Shown: positions 7,841-15,929 of the stretch, piece after piece | How positions within the stretch are numbered: the stretch's first letter is position 1 | Layout of the letters: each line of letters starts with the position of its first letter | Translations under genes and position numbers: made by a program | Notes under the pieces: generated by a model | What the model saw: only the letters and a program-made list of their open reading frames with translations | Told to the model about the DNA's origin: nothing | Database searches by the model: none | DNA from: Stenotrophomonas maltophilia | Lineage (GTDB): Bacteria; Pseudomonadota; Gammaproteobacteria; Xanthomonadales; Xanthomonadaceae | Length of the DNA stretch: 47,807 bases | Direction of reading: 5' to 3' | Assembly (NCBI RefSeq): GCF_013464485.1 | Contig: NZ_RAUX01000050.1 | Span: 4-47,810, forward strand

Positions 7841-9676
7841 ATGTTGCTCAGCAAACGCCCGATCCGCTCCCTGATGGCGGCCGCGATCGCGCTGGCCGCG
7901 CTTCCGGCCATGGCAGGCGAAAACCCATACTCGAAGGCGGTGTTCTTCGGCGACAGCTTGACCGACGCCGGTTACTTCCGTCCGCTGCTGCCGGCCGCGA
8001 CCCAGGGCGCCACCGGCCAGTTCACCACCAACCCGGGCTGGGTCTGGTCGCAGCAGGTGGCCAACTACTACGGCCTGAACAACGGCGCCAACGGCAATGG
8101 CCAGAGTGGTGACAACTACGCCGTCGGCGGTGCACGCGTCAGCGTGGACGTGCCCAGCGCCCTGGGCGTCATTCCCTCGCTGAAGTCGCAGGCTGCGCGC
8201 TATCTCGCTGCCAATGGCGGCAAGGCAGACGCAAATGCCCTGTACACCGTGTGGGGGGGTGCCAATGATCTCTTCGCCGCAGCCAACGCGCCTGCGCAGG
8301 CACCGGCCATCATCGGCGCCGCCGTGACCGATCAGATTGCTCTGGTCGGCGCGCTGAAGCAGGCCGGCGCACAGTACGTGCTGGTGCCGAACCTGCCGAA
8401 CGTGGGCTTGACCCCGGCCTTCCGTGGCCCGAATGCCGGCACCGCCACCGCGCTGTCCGCCAGCTACAACAAGGCGCTGTACGGTGGCCTCAAGCAGGCC
8501 GGCATCGCGTTCATTCCGCTGGATACGTTCACCGTGCTGAGTGAAGTGGCTGCCAACCCGGCCCTGTACGGTTTCACCAACGTCACCAGCACCGCCTGCA
8601 AGATCGACCCGAACAACTCCACGCTCAGCATCCTGACCTGCAACCCGACCAGCTATGTCAGCCCGGATGCCTATCAGACCTACCTGTTCGCCGACGGCGT
8701 GCATCCGACCGTTGCTGGCCACCAGCTGCTGGGCCAGTACGCCGTGTCGGTGCTGGAAGCCCCGCGCCTGCAGCAGGTCCTGAGCCACTCGGCGCAGACC
8801 ATCGGCCGCGCACGCGCAGACCAGGTCAGCAATCACCTGGGGGCCCGTCCCGCCGACGGCCTGTCGTGGTGGGGCGGCGTGCGCGGCGACCTGCAGCGCT
8901 ATGACCACGCGGACCTGTATGACGGCGTGGCCCCGGCCGGCCTGTTCGGTATCGACTGGGCACGCAATGGCGTGGTGGTGGGCGGCTTCGCTGGCTTTGG
9001 CCGGCTCAATGCCGACTTCGGCAACAGCCGTGGTGACTTCACCCAGAAGGACACCACTGCCGGCCTGTTCGCGGCATGGTATGGCGACCGCGTCTGGGTG
9101 AACGGCCAGGTCAGCTACACCTGGCTGTCTTACGACGTGAACCGCAAGGTCCAGCTGGGCCCGGCCACCCGCGAGCATGGTGGTTCGCCGGACGGCAGCA
9201 ACCTGACCGCTGCGCTGAACGCCGGTTATGAGTTCGGTACCGAAGGCGGCTTCCGCCACGGCCCGATCGCTTCGGTGATCTGGCAGAAGGTGAAGATCGA
9301 CGGCTACACCGAAAGTGCTGCCGCCGGCACCATGGCCACTGCGCTGGGCTACGACCGTCAGAACGTCGACTCCACCGTCGGCCGCGTCGGCTGGCAGGCC
9401 CGCTTCGATGGCGGTACCGTCAAGCCGTACGTGCAGGTGACCTACGACCACGAGTTCGAAGACACCAAGCAGGCCAGCGCATGGTTGCAGACCCTGCCGG
9501 AACTGGGCAGCTACCGCGTGCCGGGCCTGGACTTCGACAAGAACTACGCCACCGCAGTGCTGGGTGCGCGCATGGATCTGTTCGGCCTGCAGGGCAACCT
9601 CGGCGTGAGCACCACGGCCGCGCAGAAGCGCGCCCGCGACGCGACGATCTTCGCCACCGTAGGCGGCAGCTTCTGA
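7841..9676 (+). CDS. estA: GDSL esterase/lipase autotransporter (EstA-like)
   Basis: A 611-residue type V secreted esterase displayed on the outer membrane. Residues 1-25 form a signal peptide (ending AMA). The GDSL hydrolase passenger follows: FFGDSL with Ser39, GGANDL (block III) and DGVHPT (block V catalytic Asp/His). The C-terminal third (about 340-611) is a 12-strand autotransporter beta-barrel ending in a terminal Phe (VGGSF). ACAGGAG lies 8 bases before the ATG. It matches the EstA type of Pseudomonas and the outer-membrane esterase known as a Stenotrophomonas maltophilia marker. The natural lipid substrate is unknown. Confidence 0.94.
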   Translation: MLLSKRPIRSLMAAAIALAALPAMAGENPYSKAVFFGDSLTDAGYFRPLLPAATQGATGQFTTNPGWVWSQQVANYYGLNNGANGNGQSGDNYAVGGARVSVDVPSALGVIPSLKSQAARYLAANGGKADANALYTVWGGANDLFAAANAPAQAPAIIGAAVTDQIALVGALKQAGAQYVLVPNLPNVGLTPAFRGPNAGTATALSASYNKALYGGLKQAGIAFIPLDTFTVLSEVAANPALYGFTNVTSTACKIDPNNSTLSILTCNPTSYVSPDAYQTYLFADGVHPTVAGHQLLGQYAVSVLEAPRLQQVLSHSAQTIGRARADQVSNHLGARPADGLSWWGGVRGDLQRYDHADLYDGVAPAGLFGIDWARNGVVVGGFAGFGRLNADFGNSRGDFTQKDTTAGLFAAWYGDRVWVNGQVSYTWLSYDVNRKVQLGPATREHGGSPDGSNLTAALNAGYEFGTEGGFRHGPIASVIWQKVKIDGYTESAAAGTMATALGYDRQNVDSTVGRVGWQARFDGGTVKPYVQVTYDHEFEDTKQASAWLQTLPELGSYRVPGLDFDKNYATAVLGARMDLFGLQGNLGVSTTAAQKRARDATIFATVGGSF

Positions 9677-9692
9677 TGAATGCACCCTCCCG

Positions 9693-9746
9693 GGCACCGC
9701 AAGGTGCCTGGGATGCCTGCACGGCAGCGCCGGGCCAGGCCCGGCG
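9693..9746. terminator. Two hairpins after the esterase gene
   Basis: GGCACC/GGTGCC with loop GCAA (9693-9708) and CGCCGGGCC/GGCCCGGCG with a single-base spacer (9728-9746). Neither is followed by a T-run, so they are probably mRNA 3' stabilisers or REP-like sites rather than classical terminators. Confidence 0.4.
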
Positions 9747-9804
9747 GATGCAGCGGTCACCATTGCGCAACACCGGCCGATCCGCATAGACTTTCATCCG
9801 CAAC

Positions 9805-9878
9805 GCGGGCGTAGCTCAATGGTAGAGCTGTAGCTTCCCAAGCTACTGACGTGGGTTCGATTCCCATCGCCCGCTCCA
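9805..9878 (+). tRNA. tRNA-Gly (anticodon CCC)
   Basis: A complete 74-nt cloverleaf. The acceptor arm pairs GCGGGCG with CGCCCGC, the D arm is GCTC/GAGC, and the anticodon arm GTAGC/GCTAC holds TTCCCAA, giving CCC at 9837-9839, which reads GGG. The T arm is GTGGG/CCCAT with TTCGATT. Discriminator T and an encoded CCA complete it. No second tRNA or copy of its 3' end was noticed nearby. Confidence 0.97.
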
Positions 9879-9962
9879 TTCTGCCTCTCAGTCACTCCTG
9901 ATCGAGCAGGCCACCCAGCCGATCCCCTGCAGAGCTGGCTCCGTGTGAGGGCGCTGGCGCAG

Positions 9963-10454
9963 CTACTCGGCTGAAAGCGCTTTGATCCCGGCAAGGTGTT
10001 CCTTGAGGCGCTCGTGCCGGGAAGTGCCCGCCGGCATCTTCATCAGCCTTTCAACGTCACTGAGCACCTGCGAGGAGAACATGTTCTCCCCCGTTGCTGC
10101 GGGCAGCACCACTGTGACATGAAGAACCCCGCTCAGCATCATGCCGACGTCGTAAGGGTCGAAGTCCGATTCGCCCTCGAACTCGAAGAGGGAAAGCCTG
10201 GCGTAGAAGTCGACTTCGTCTATCTCAATGCCAACACAGCCGCGACCCGCCCGGTCAACGTTGAATCCTGCGTCGAGGTGGTGATCCAGCATGTCCTTGT
10301 CGCGGTAGAACAGGAAGCCCAGGCCGTTCCCGAGGCGGTCCACGTCCATCTGATAGCCGAACGTATCCCGGAAACAGGCCATGAGGTCCTTGGCCAGATC
10401 AAGGAGGGGGCGATTGGTGTAGATGATCGTGGGATAGCCGGTCCATTCCGCCAT
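9963..10454 (-). CDS. Hypothetical acidic cytosolic protein
   Basis: A 163-residue soluble protein with no signal peptide, membrane segment or domain I recognise. It is rich in Asp/Glu and aromatic residues (IEIDEVDFYARLSLFEFEGE near 88-107, DFDPYDVGMML after that). The reading frame extends 32 codons upstream, but the chosen ATG has a GGACGG-like site in front. It lies just behind tRNA-Gly and convergent to it, in a stretch of three lineage-specific genes. The compact acidic fold is reminiscent of immunity-type proteins, but no toxin is present, so that is only a thought. Confidence 0.6.
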   Translation of the reverse strand: MAEWTGYPTIIYTNRPLLDLAKDLMACFRDTFGYQMDVDRLGNGLGFLFYRDKDMLDHHLDAGFNVDRAGRGCVGIEIDEVDFYARLSLFEFEGESDFDPYDVGMMLSGVLHVTVVLPAATGENMFSSQVLSDVERLMKMPAGTSRHERLKEHLAGIKALSAE

Positions 10455-10566
10455 CGTGTCCGTCCGCCGTTGAGTGATCGAAGGTGTCAAAGCACGACGT
10501 ATACAACGCTGGATATCGCGCTTGGCTTCTCTTAGCCTGTGAGCGCACATTCTGGAGGTGTACGTG

Positions 10567-10794
10567 ATGGATCACAACGAACATTCAAGGCGGGACGCCG
10601 CATCCCGTGTTGAACCTGCTGCGCCGGTCCGGCCTGTTGGCCTGATCGTGGCGGCAACGCTGACGGCCGTGATCGCGCTGCTGGCAGGGGTGAACAGTCT
10701 ATTCGTCCCGTTCGCGCCTCCCCATCTGCTTGGGGGCGCAGCAGTCGTATCTGCTGCGGTGACCTTCGTGCTGTCCAGGAAGGTCGGTCGATAG
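10567..10794 (+). CDS. Small two-helix membrane protein, unknown
   Basis: A 75-residue protein with a charged N-terminus (about 1-22) and two hydrophobic segments (about 23-45 and 53-70), ending in RKVGR. Three in-frame starts exist (GTG 10558, GTG 10564, ATG 10567). GGAGG at 10554-10558 is placed correctly for the ATG. The next gene begins 8 bases after its stop at the longest start, so the two may be co-transcribed. No family recognised. Confidence 0.6.
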   Translation: MDHNEHSRRDAASRVEPAAPVRPVGLIVAATLTAVIALLAGVNSLFVPFAPPHLLGGAAVVSAAVTFVLSRKVGR

Positions 10795-10802
10795 TTCTGA
10801 CG

Positions 10803-12020
10803 ATGGCCGGGCCCGGTGGCACGCCGGACAATGGGATGGTCGCCCGTTCCCGCTGCCAGATCTGCATGGCTTTGAATCGAAGCACTCTTCGCCGTTACAC
10901 CCAATGGCTGCCCATTCTGGTCTGGGTTGTCATCTGTGTGGCGTGGTGGTCACCCCTGGGGGTGATCGTCGGCCTGGCTGCGTGTCTTGCGTTGGGGGGC
11001 GTGCTGCAGCGCTTCGATCTGATTGGCGATGCGGTAGGCGGTGAACGGTTGCGCTCGCGATCACCAGGGCGCTTTGCCAATCGGCCGCCTGCCCACGATG
11101 TGCAGCTGGAGTGGGGCGAACTGGGCATGGGAGGTCCCGTCTACAGCACCCAGATGCTGCGTGATGGTGCCATCGTCGAAGACATCGCCATTGCAGGTGG
11201 TCGTGATGCCAGCTGCGGATGGAAGGACGTTCCGGGAAGCGCACTGCGCTGGACCACCGGCTATGTTGACCGTCAGGAGGCCGTCATCGTCTATGACGAG
11301 GATCAGAAGGTGGTGCATGTGCTGGCGATGCCTGGCTGGCAGTTCTGGCAGCAACTGGACGCGCAGCGGCAATCCGAAGGAGACGCTGGCGCAGTGTCTT
11401 GGCTGCGCAGCCTGCACAGCAGCACGAGCCAGCTGTATCCCTGTCGCGGTCTGTGGCTCGACCAGACGCACCCGGCGCTGAGCGCTGGAGTACCGAAGGC
11501 GTTGCGATACGTCCTGCCCGATGCGCGGGTGCTGTTGGCAGTTCCGCTGCTTCCTGAGGATCTGCGCCTGACGGCCCATCCAACGCTGTTCGCGCGGATC
11601 TGCCCGTATTCCCTCAGGCTTGACGGTGAGCCCAGTGACCGCCACGCCTGTGGCCTGGATACGGTGATCACCAGTCCGGCAGGGCGATGCCTAGTGGTAG
11701 CGGGCAATGTGCTTGAAGAAGACCTGCGTCCGAGTGGCGGCGTATGGCTCGTTCACTGGCAGGGACGTTGGCAGGCCATCGCTTGCCATGCGACGGGTGG
11801 CAGCGGTAAAGCCCAGAGCATGGTCTGGATCACAGTGATCGAGGCCGGCGATGATGGCACGCTCCGCTGCGAAGCCCATGAGGAACGCTGGGAGTTTGAC
11901 GACATCACGCGTTGCCCGACGGTACATACGTCGCTGGCGCTTCCCGTGGAGTGGCGGGACACCCCGTTGGCACTGCGTGTTCGCAATGGGCGCTTCAGCC
12001 TTCGGATCCCCTCATTCTGA
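10803..12020 (+). CDS. Membrane-anchored protein of unknown function
   Basis: Up to 405 residues. Hydrophobic segments at about 34-69 (two helices split by WWSPLG) anchor a large soluble domain of about 330 residues, rich in Trp and in beta-type patterns. No known motif is recognised. The start is uncertain: ATGs at 10803, 10836 (GGA 7 bases ahead) and 10866 are all in frame, and the last two leave a shorter N-terminus before the membrane segment. The stop abuts the stop of the convergent thioesterase gene with no gap. It probably belongs with the small membrane protein just upstream. Confidence 0.65.
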   Translation: MAGPGGTPDNGMVARSRCQICMALNRSTLRRYTQWLPILVWVVICVAWWSPLGVIVGLAACLALGGVLQRFDLIGDAVGGERLRSRSPGRFANRPPAHDVQLEWGELGMGGPVYSTQMLRDGAIVEDIAIAGGRDASCGWKDVPGSALRWTTGYVDRQEAVIVYDEDQKVVHVLAMPGWQFWQQLDAQRQSEGDAGAVSWLRSLHSSTSQLYPCRGLWLDQTHPALSAGVPKALRYVLPDARVLLAVPLLPEDLRLTAHPTLFARICPYSLRLDGEPSDRHACGLDTVITSPAGRCLVVAGNVLEEDLRPSGGVWLVHWQGRWQAIACHATGGSGKAQSMVWITVIEAGDDGTLRCEAHEERWEFDDITRCPTVHTSLALPVEWRDTPLALRVRNGRFSLRIPSF

Positions 12021-12458
12021 TCAGGCCTCGGCGGCGCGCCCGCTTGCTTCGCGCAGCTGTTGCGCATACTCCTCGGTGAACAATGCCGACAACGCCTGCC
12101 GCTGCCCATCGTCCACCTCGCGCGGCGTGTTGGTGGTGTAGTCGAAATGCACCATCACGCAACGCCCGCTGGCAACCAGCGCCCCGCGCTGCAGCGCCTG
12201 CTGCACGATCGACAACGAGGAGCGGCCGATGTTCTCGATACGGGTTTCTATACATACCTCGTATCCCGGCTGTATCTGCTGAAGGAAGTCGATTTCGTAG
12301 CGGCGCAGGATCAGCGTCAGGTCGCGCATGCTGGCCTCGCGGCTGAAATACCGGAAGATTTCCTGACGGCCTTCCTCGAACCAGACGGGCAGGGCGGTGT
12401 TGGTGACGTGGCCGAGTACATCCACTTCGGAGAAGCGCGGAAGGATCGTCAGCGGCAT
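12021..12458 (-). CDS. Acyl-CoA thioesterase (4HBT / hot-dog fold)
   Basis: A 145-residue hot-dog-fold thioesterase of the YbgC/FadM-like class, expected to release CoA from acyl-CoA thioesters in the cytosol. The N-terminal EVDVLGHVTNTALPVWFEEGR carries the family's D-x2-GH-x2-N pattern with the catalytic Asp, followed by the central helix. CCGGAG lies about 8 bases before the ATG. The 33-codon in-frame extension upstream is arginine-rich and looks like untranslated sequence. Chain-length preference cannot be told. Confidence 0.85.
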   Translation of the reverse strand: MPLTILPRFSEVDVLGHVTNTALPVWFEEGRQEIFRYFSREASMRDLTLILRRYEIDFLQQIQPGYEVCIETRIENIGRSSLSIVQQALQRGALVASGRCVMVHFDYTTNTPREVDDGQRQALSALFTEEYAQQLREASGRAAEA

Positions 12459-12537
12459 GAAGTCTCCGGGGCGTAGTGGGTGGATTCTCCGGCGACGATG
12501 CTGCCATCGCCGGAGACAGTGCGGTGGCTGTCGGCTG

Positions 12538-12903
12538 TCAGTCAGAGTAGAAGCCATTGCCGAGGGCGCCGGGCAGGCCGGGTTCCGGCCACGGCATCAG
12601 TGATGTGCAGGCGTCATACAGCGTGCAGAAGTCCTGCCGCAGTTGCACCGGCACCCAGCTGCCGTAGGAAACGTCGGTCGAGTCACCCTGGCAGGCGTAG
12701 GAAACATCGATCCAGCGGGTATCGGCGTGTGAGGCAACGCCCTGGTGCTGTGTCCTGCCCGTGCAGTAGCGCAGGCCCTGGCCGATCAGGGTGTTGTTGG
12801 CATCGAAGTAGAGCCGGGAGACTGCATGGGTCGGTGCGGCCTGTACGTCTGCCGCGCCTCCCACCAGGCCAAACAGCAACAACAGCGGAATTCCCATTCG
12901 CAT
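12538..12903 (-). CDS. Small secreted cysteine-containing protein
   Basis: A 121-residue exported protein: signal peptide about 1-22 (MRMG, hydrophobic core, VQA) and a mature part with four cysteines (in YCTGR, SYAC, DFC and DAC), probably forming disulfides. It has the [17 protein letters not shown] pattern seen in short secreted proteins of Lysobacter and Stenotrophomonas annotated as hypothetical. AAGGAG about 10 bases upstream supports the ATG at 12903; an ATG two codons later is an alternative. No function can be given. Confidence 0.65.
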   Translation of the reverse strand: MRMGIPLLLLFGLVGGAADVQAAPTHAVSRLYFDANNTLIGQGLRYCTGRTQHQGVASHADTRWIDVSYACQGDSTDVSYGSWVPVQLRQDFCTLYDACTSLMPWPEPGLPGALGNGFYSD

Positions 12904-13070
12904 CTGTGGTTCTCCTTGGTTTGTGTAAGCCGGCCGTGTCCTGTCCTGTAGCCGGCGAAAGGCATCTTCGCACAGCCCCGGCATGCAGGCAGGGGCGGTG
13001 GCCTGCACGGCATCATCCACCCGCCACACGGCCGCGCTATGCTGCGCGCCTGCCGCCCGATCCCACCGCG

Positions 13071-13949
13071 ATGAAGCTCGCCATCCTGTCCCGCAACAGC
13101 TCCCTGTACTCCACCCGCCGGCTGGTCGAGGCGGCCCGCGCGCGCGGCCACACCGTACGCATCCTCGACCCGCTGCGCTGCTACATGCGCATCGCCGCCG
13201 ATGGTTTTTCGATGCACTACAAGGGCCGGCCGATGACCGGCGTGGACATGGTCATTCCGCGCATCGGTGCCTCGATCACCCGCTACGGCACCGCCGTGCT
13301 GCGCCAGTTCGAGCTGATGGGCGCACGCACCCCCAATCCGTCCGACGCGATCCTGCGCTCGCGCGACAAGCTGCGTGCGCACCAGCTGCTCGCGGCCAAG
13401 GGCATCGACATGCCGGTTACCGTGTTCGGCGACAATCCCGATGACACCGTCGATCTGCTGTCCATGCTGGGGCCGCCGCCGCACGTGGTGAAGCTCAACG
13501 AGGGCACCCAGGGGCGTGGCGTCATCCTCACCGAGAAGGCCAGCGCCTCCCGTGGCATCGTCGAGGCGCTGCGTGGGCTGTACGCCAACTTCCTGATGCA
13601 GGAGTTCATTGGTGAAGCCAAGGGCGCCGACCTGCGCTGCTTCGTGGTGGGCGACCAGGTGGTGGCCTCGATGCAGCGCCAGGCACCGGAAGGCGACTTC
13701 CGCTCGAACCTGCATGCCGGCGGCACTGCAGTGGCGGCCAAGGCCAGCCGCGCCGAACAGCAGGTGGCTGTGCGTTCGGCCAAGGCGCTGGGACTGTCGG
13801 TCTGCGGCGTGGACCTGATCCGCTCCGCGCGCGGCCCGCTGGTGCTGGAAGTCAACTCCACGCCAGGGCTGGAAGGCATTGAAGCGGCCTGTGGCGTCGA
13901 CGTGGCCACGCGCATCATCGAGCATGTCGAGAAGCTTAGAAAGCCTTGA
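13071..13949 (+). CDS. rimK: RimK-type ATP-grasp ligase (ribosomal protein S6--L-glutamate ligase)
   Basis: A 292-residue ATP-grasp enzyme that adds glutamates to the C-terminus of ribosomal protein S6. The N-terminus [18 protein letters not shown] is that of RimK. The family segments [11 protein letters not shown] (near 63-73), [12 protein letters not shown] (near 140-150) and the Mg/ATP site [13 protein letters not shown] (near 260-272) are clear. Length matches E. coli RimK (300). The frame stays open far upstream, but only this start fits. It is followed by a 130-base AT-rich stretch ending in a strong terminator. Confidence 0.95.
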   Translation: MKLAILSRNSSLYSTRRLVEAARARGHTVRILDPLRCYMRIAADGFSMHYKGRPMTGVDMVIPRIGASITRYGTAVLRQFELMGARTPNPSDAILRSRDKLRAHQLLAAKGIDMPVTVFGDNPDDTVDLLSMLGPPPHVVKLNEGTQGRGVILTEKASASRGIVEALRGLYANFLMQEFIGEAKGADLRCFVVGDQVVASMQRQAPEGDFRSNLHAGGTAVAAKASRAEQQVAVRSAKALGLSVCGVDLIRSARGPLVLEVNSTPGLEGIEAACGVDVATRIIEHVEKLRKP

Positions 13950-14111
13950 TTAATCAGTTGTTTGTAATTCTCATGGGTAAATGAGCCCGGCTTTAACACC
14001 CCTTTAATCGGCCCCGGCGTAGCCTTCAGCGAACCGCAGCTCTGCCTCTCAGCAGGATCGGTATCGGGATACGACTTCAGGCCCAGGCGGGGCACCGCCT
14101 GGGTCTTTTTT
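13950..14111 (+). ncRNA. Candidate small RNA or long 3' UTR after rimK
   Basis: The stretch between the rimK stop and the terminator at 14082-14111 is unusually AT-rich at its start (13945-13985), carries C-rich runs (ACACCCC, GGCCCCGG) and has a small GTATC-GG-GATAC hairpin (14061-14072) just before the terminator. A distance of over 130 bases between stop and terminator, plus hairpin-terminator architecture, suggests either a 3' UTR-derived or an independent sRNA. I found no convincing sigma-70 promoter, so confidence is low. Confidence 0.35.
14082..14111 (+). terminator. Strong Rho-independent terminator
   Basis: CCCAGGCGG / CCGCCTGGG with loop GGCA, followed by TCTTTTTT. It is the best canonical terminator in the window and closes either the rimK transcript or a small RNA upstream of it. 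Confidence 0.88.
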
Positions 14112-14195
14112 ATGCCCGCAGGCAGTCCCTTGTGGAGGCAACGTGACGGCCGTAGAGTGGCGGCCATCGTTCCTGGATGGATCCGGAGGCTGGCG

Positions 14196-14672
14196 ATGTA
14201 CCGCATCACGATGATCGCGTTGTTGCTGGGGCTGGCAGGGGCCACTGCGGCCAAGCCGCAGAAAGCCGTTGTGCAGATGGATCGGCAATCGCCCGTGTCC
14301 GAGCAGGTGCGGCGGGTCGAGCAGGCACTGGACGACGGCGATTACAGCGAGATTTCCGCCGACGACCGCAGCGCCGTCCGCGAGGCACTGGCCCGCATCA
14401 CTGCGCGCGCGGGTAGCCACCAGAACCTGCAGGAGCTGCCACCGCAGGTGCAGAGCGAGGTCTTCAACGACCAGGAGCGGGTCAACACGCTGCTGACGCG
14501 TGCCCATGACGACAGCCGGCAGATCTGCCAATACACCCGCGGCACCGGCAGCAACATGCCCAAGAGCCGTTGCCTGACGGTGGCCGAGCGGCGCCGCATT
14601 GCCGAGAAGGGCAAGGCACTGTTGAACGACCAGCGTACCTTCAACAACCTCACGCCTCCCGGCAATCGTTAG
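14196..14672 (+). CDS. Secreted protein, first of a tandem paralogous pair
   Basis: A 158-residue exported protein with a signal peptide (about 1-18, ending TAA). The mature part is mostly helical and charged. Its core, VFNDQERVNTLLTRAHDDSR followed by QIC and, after TGSN and a second Cys, TVAER, is repeated in the next gene. The two conserved cysteines may pair. GGAGG lies 6 bases before the ATG. It is directly followed by its paralogue and then a two-component system, so a role in the cell envelope linked to that regulator is plausible. No known family was recognised. Confidence 0.8.
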   Translation: MYRITMIALLLGLAGATAAKPQKAVVQMDRQSPVSEQVRRVEQALDDGDYSEISADDRSAVREALARITARAGSHQNLQELPPQVQSEVFNDQERVNTLLTRAHDDSRQICQYTRGTGSNMPKSRCLTVAERRRIAEKGKALLNDQRTFNNLTPPGNR

Positions 14673-14765
14673 CCCAGCCGATCGCCGCCCGTGCAAATGG
14701 CACTTGCTGGCGTGAAGGTGGTGCGAATACAGTCGGCGTTCACCTCAAACAAGGATTCGTTTGTC

Positions 14766-15239
14766 ATGAAGTCCCTCCTGATCTCGGCGGTCCTGATTTC
14801 GGGCCTGACCCTGGCTGCCACCGCCTCTGCATCCAGCCAGGCCGGTGAAGTCTTCGCCCCCGGCAAGCCGCTGCAGCAGCAGATCGAGCGCATTGAAATC
14901 GAACTCAACGATGGCGAGACCTACAGCGAACTGAAGCAGACCGACCGCAGCCGCGTCCGCGAGGCGTTGGGGCGGATGCGCACGGCGGTGGAGCAGCACC
15001 CCAATCGCGAATCAATGCCTGAACAGGTGCGAACCGATGTCTTCAACGACCAGCAGATCGTGAACACGGTTTTGACACAGGCGCGTGAAGATAGTCGTCT
15101 AATATGCCAACGTGAAAAGGCCACGGGTTCGAACCGGTCCACCACGCAGTGCACTACCGTTGCCGAGCGCGCCCGGCGGAAGGACAAGGCACAGCGTGAC
15201 ATGGGCCAGGCCCAGCGCGTCGGCAAATTCGTCAATTAG
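14766..15239 (+). CDS. Secreted protein, second of a tandem paralogous pair
   Basis: A 157-residue exported protein with a signal peptide (about 1-22, ending ASA). It shares with the preceding gene REALxR, VFNDQ-x2-VNT-x-LT-x-A-x2-DSR-x-IC, TGSN and C-x-TVAER, so the pair arose by duplication. The N-terminal 30 mature residues and the C-terminus differ. AAGGA is 11 bases ahead of the ATG. Its stop lies 2-8 bases before the response-regulator start, so these are almost certainly one transcript. Function unknown; a periplasmic partner or target of the sensor kinase is a reasonable inference. Confidence 0.8.
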   Translation: MKSLLISAVLISGLTLAATASASSQAGEVFAPGKPLQQQIERIEIELNDGETYSELKQTDRSRVREALGRMRTAVEQHPNRESMPEQVRTDVFNDQQIVNTVLTQAREDSRLICQREKATGSNRSTTQCTTVAERARRKDKAQRDMGQAQRVGKFVN

Positions 15240-15247
15240 AGGTGACA

Positions 15248-15925
15248 GTGAGAATCCTGGTAATCGAAGACAACAGCGACATTGCGGCCAACCTGGGCGA
15301 CTACCTGGAAGACCGGGGGCACACCGTGGACTTCGCGGCTGACGGGGTTACCGGTCTGCACCTGGCCGTGGTGCACGAGTTCGACGCGATCGTGCTGGAT
15401 CTCAATCTGCCAGGCATGGACGGTATCGAGGTCTGCCGCAAGCTTCGCAATGAAGCGCGCAAGCAGACCCCGGTGCTGATGCTCACTGCCCGCGACTCGC
15501 TGGACAACAAGCTGGCCGGCTTCGATTCCGGTGCAGACGACTACCTGATCAAGCCGTTCGCGCTGCAGGAAGTGGAAGTGCGTCTGAACGCCCTGTCGCG
15601 ACGCGGCAAGGGCGTGCAGACCCGCGTGCTGGAAACCGGCGACCTGGAATACAACCTGGATACGCTGGAAGTGCGCCGCCAGGGCAAGCTGCTGCAGCTC
15701 AACCCGACCGCACTGAAGATCCTGCAGGCGCTGATGGAAGCGGCCCCGGCCGTGGTGACCCGCCAGGAGCTGGAAACCCGTGTGTGGGGCGAAGAACTGC
15801 CCGATTCGGATTCCCTGCGCGTGCACATCCATGGCCTGCGTGCAGTGGTCGACAAGCCGTTTGAAGTGCCGCTGATCCAGACCCGCCATGGCATCGGATA
15901 CCGCATCGCCACTCCGGAAGCCTGA
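15248..15925 (+). CDS. OmpR/PhoB-family response regulator
   Basis: A 225-residue transcription regulator: receiver domain 1-115 with phospho-acceptor D51 (VLDLNLPGMDG), acidic pair E7/D8, T80 and K102, then a winged-helix DNA-binding domain (about 125-222, with the LRVHIHGLR recognition helix and GIGYR wing). The start is GTG; AGAGG overlaps the preceding stop and favours 15248 over the GTG at 15242. It is co-transcribed with the secreted paralogue upstream and the kinase downstream. I cannot match it confidently to a named system; PhoP-like in type. Confidence 0.9.
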   Translation: MRILVIEDNSDIAANLGDYLEDRGHTVDFAADGVTGLHLAVVHEFDAIVLDLNLPGMDGIEVCRKLRNEARKQTPVLMLTARDSLDNKLAGFDSGADDYLIKPFALQEVEVRLNALSRRGKGVQTRVLETGDLEYNLDTLEVRRQGKLLQLNPTALKILQALMEAAPAVVTRQELETRVWGEELPDSDSLRVHIHGLRAVVDKPFEVPLIQTRHGIGYRIATPEA

Positions 15926-15929
15926 TTCG

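Noticed and set aside
9805-12020. Integrated element with attL/attR at tRNA-Gly
   Set aside because: I saw no integrase gene and no direct repeat of the tRNA 3' end by eye, so only the weaker ORFan note was kept.
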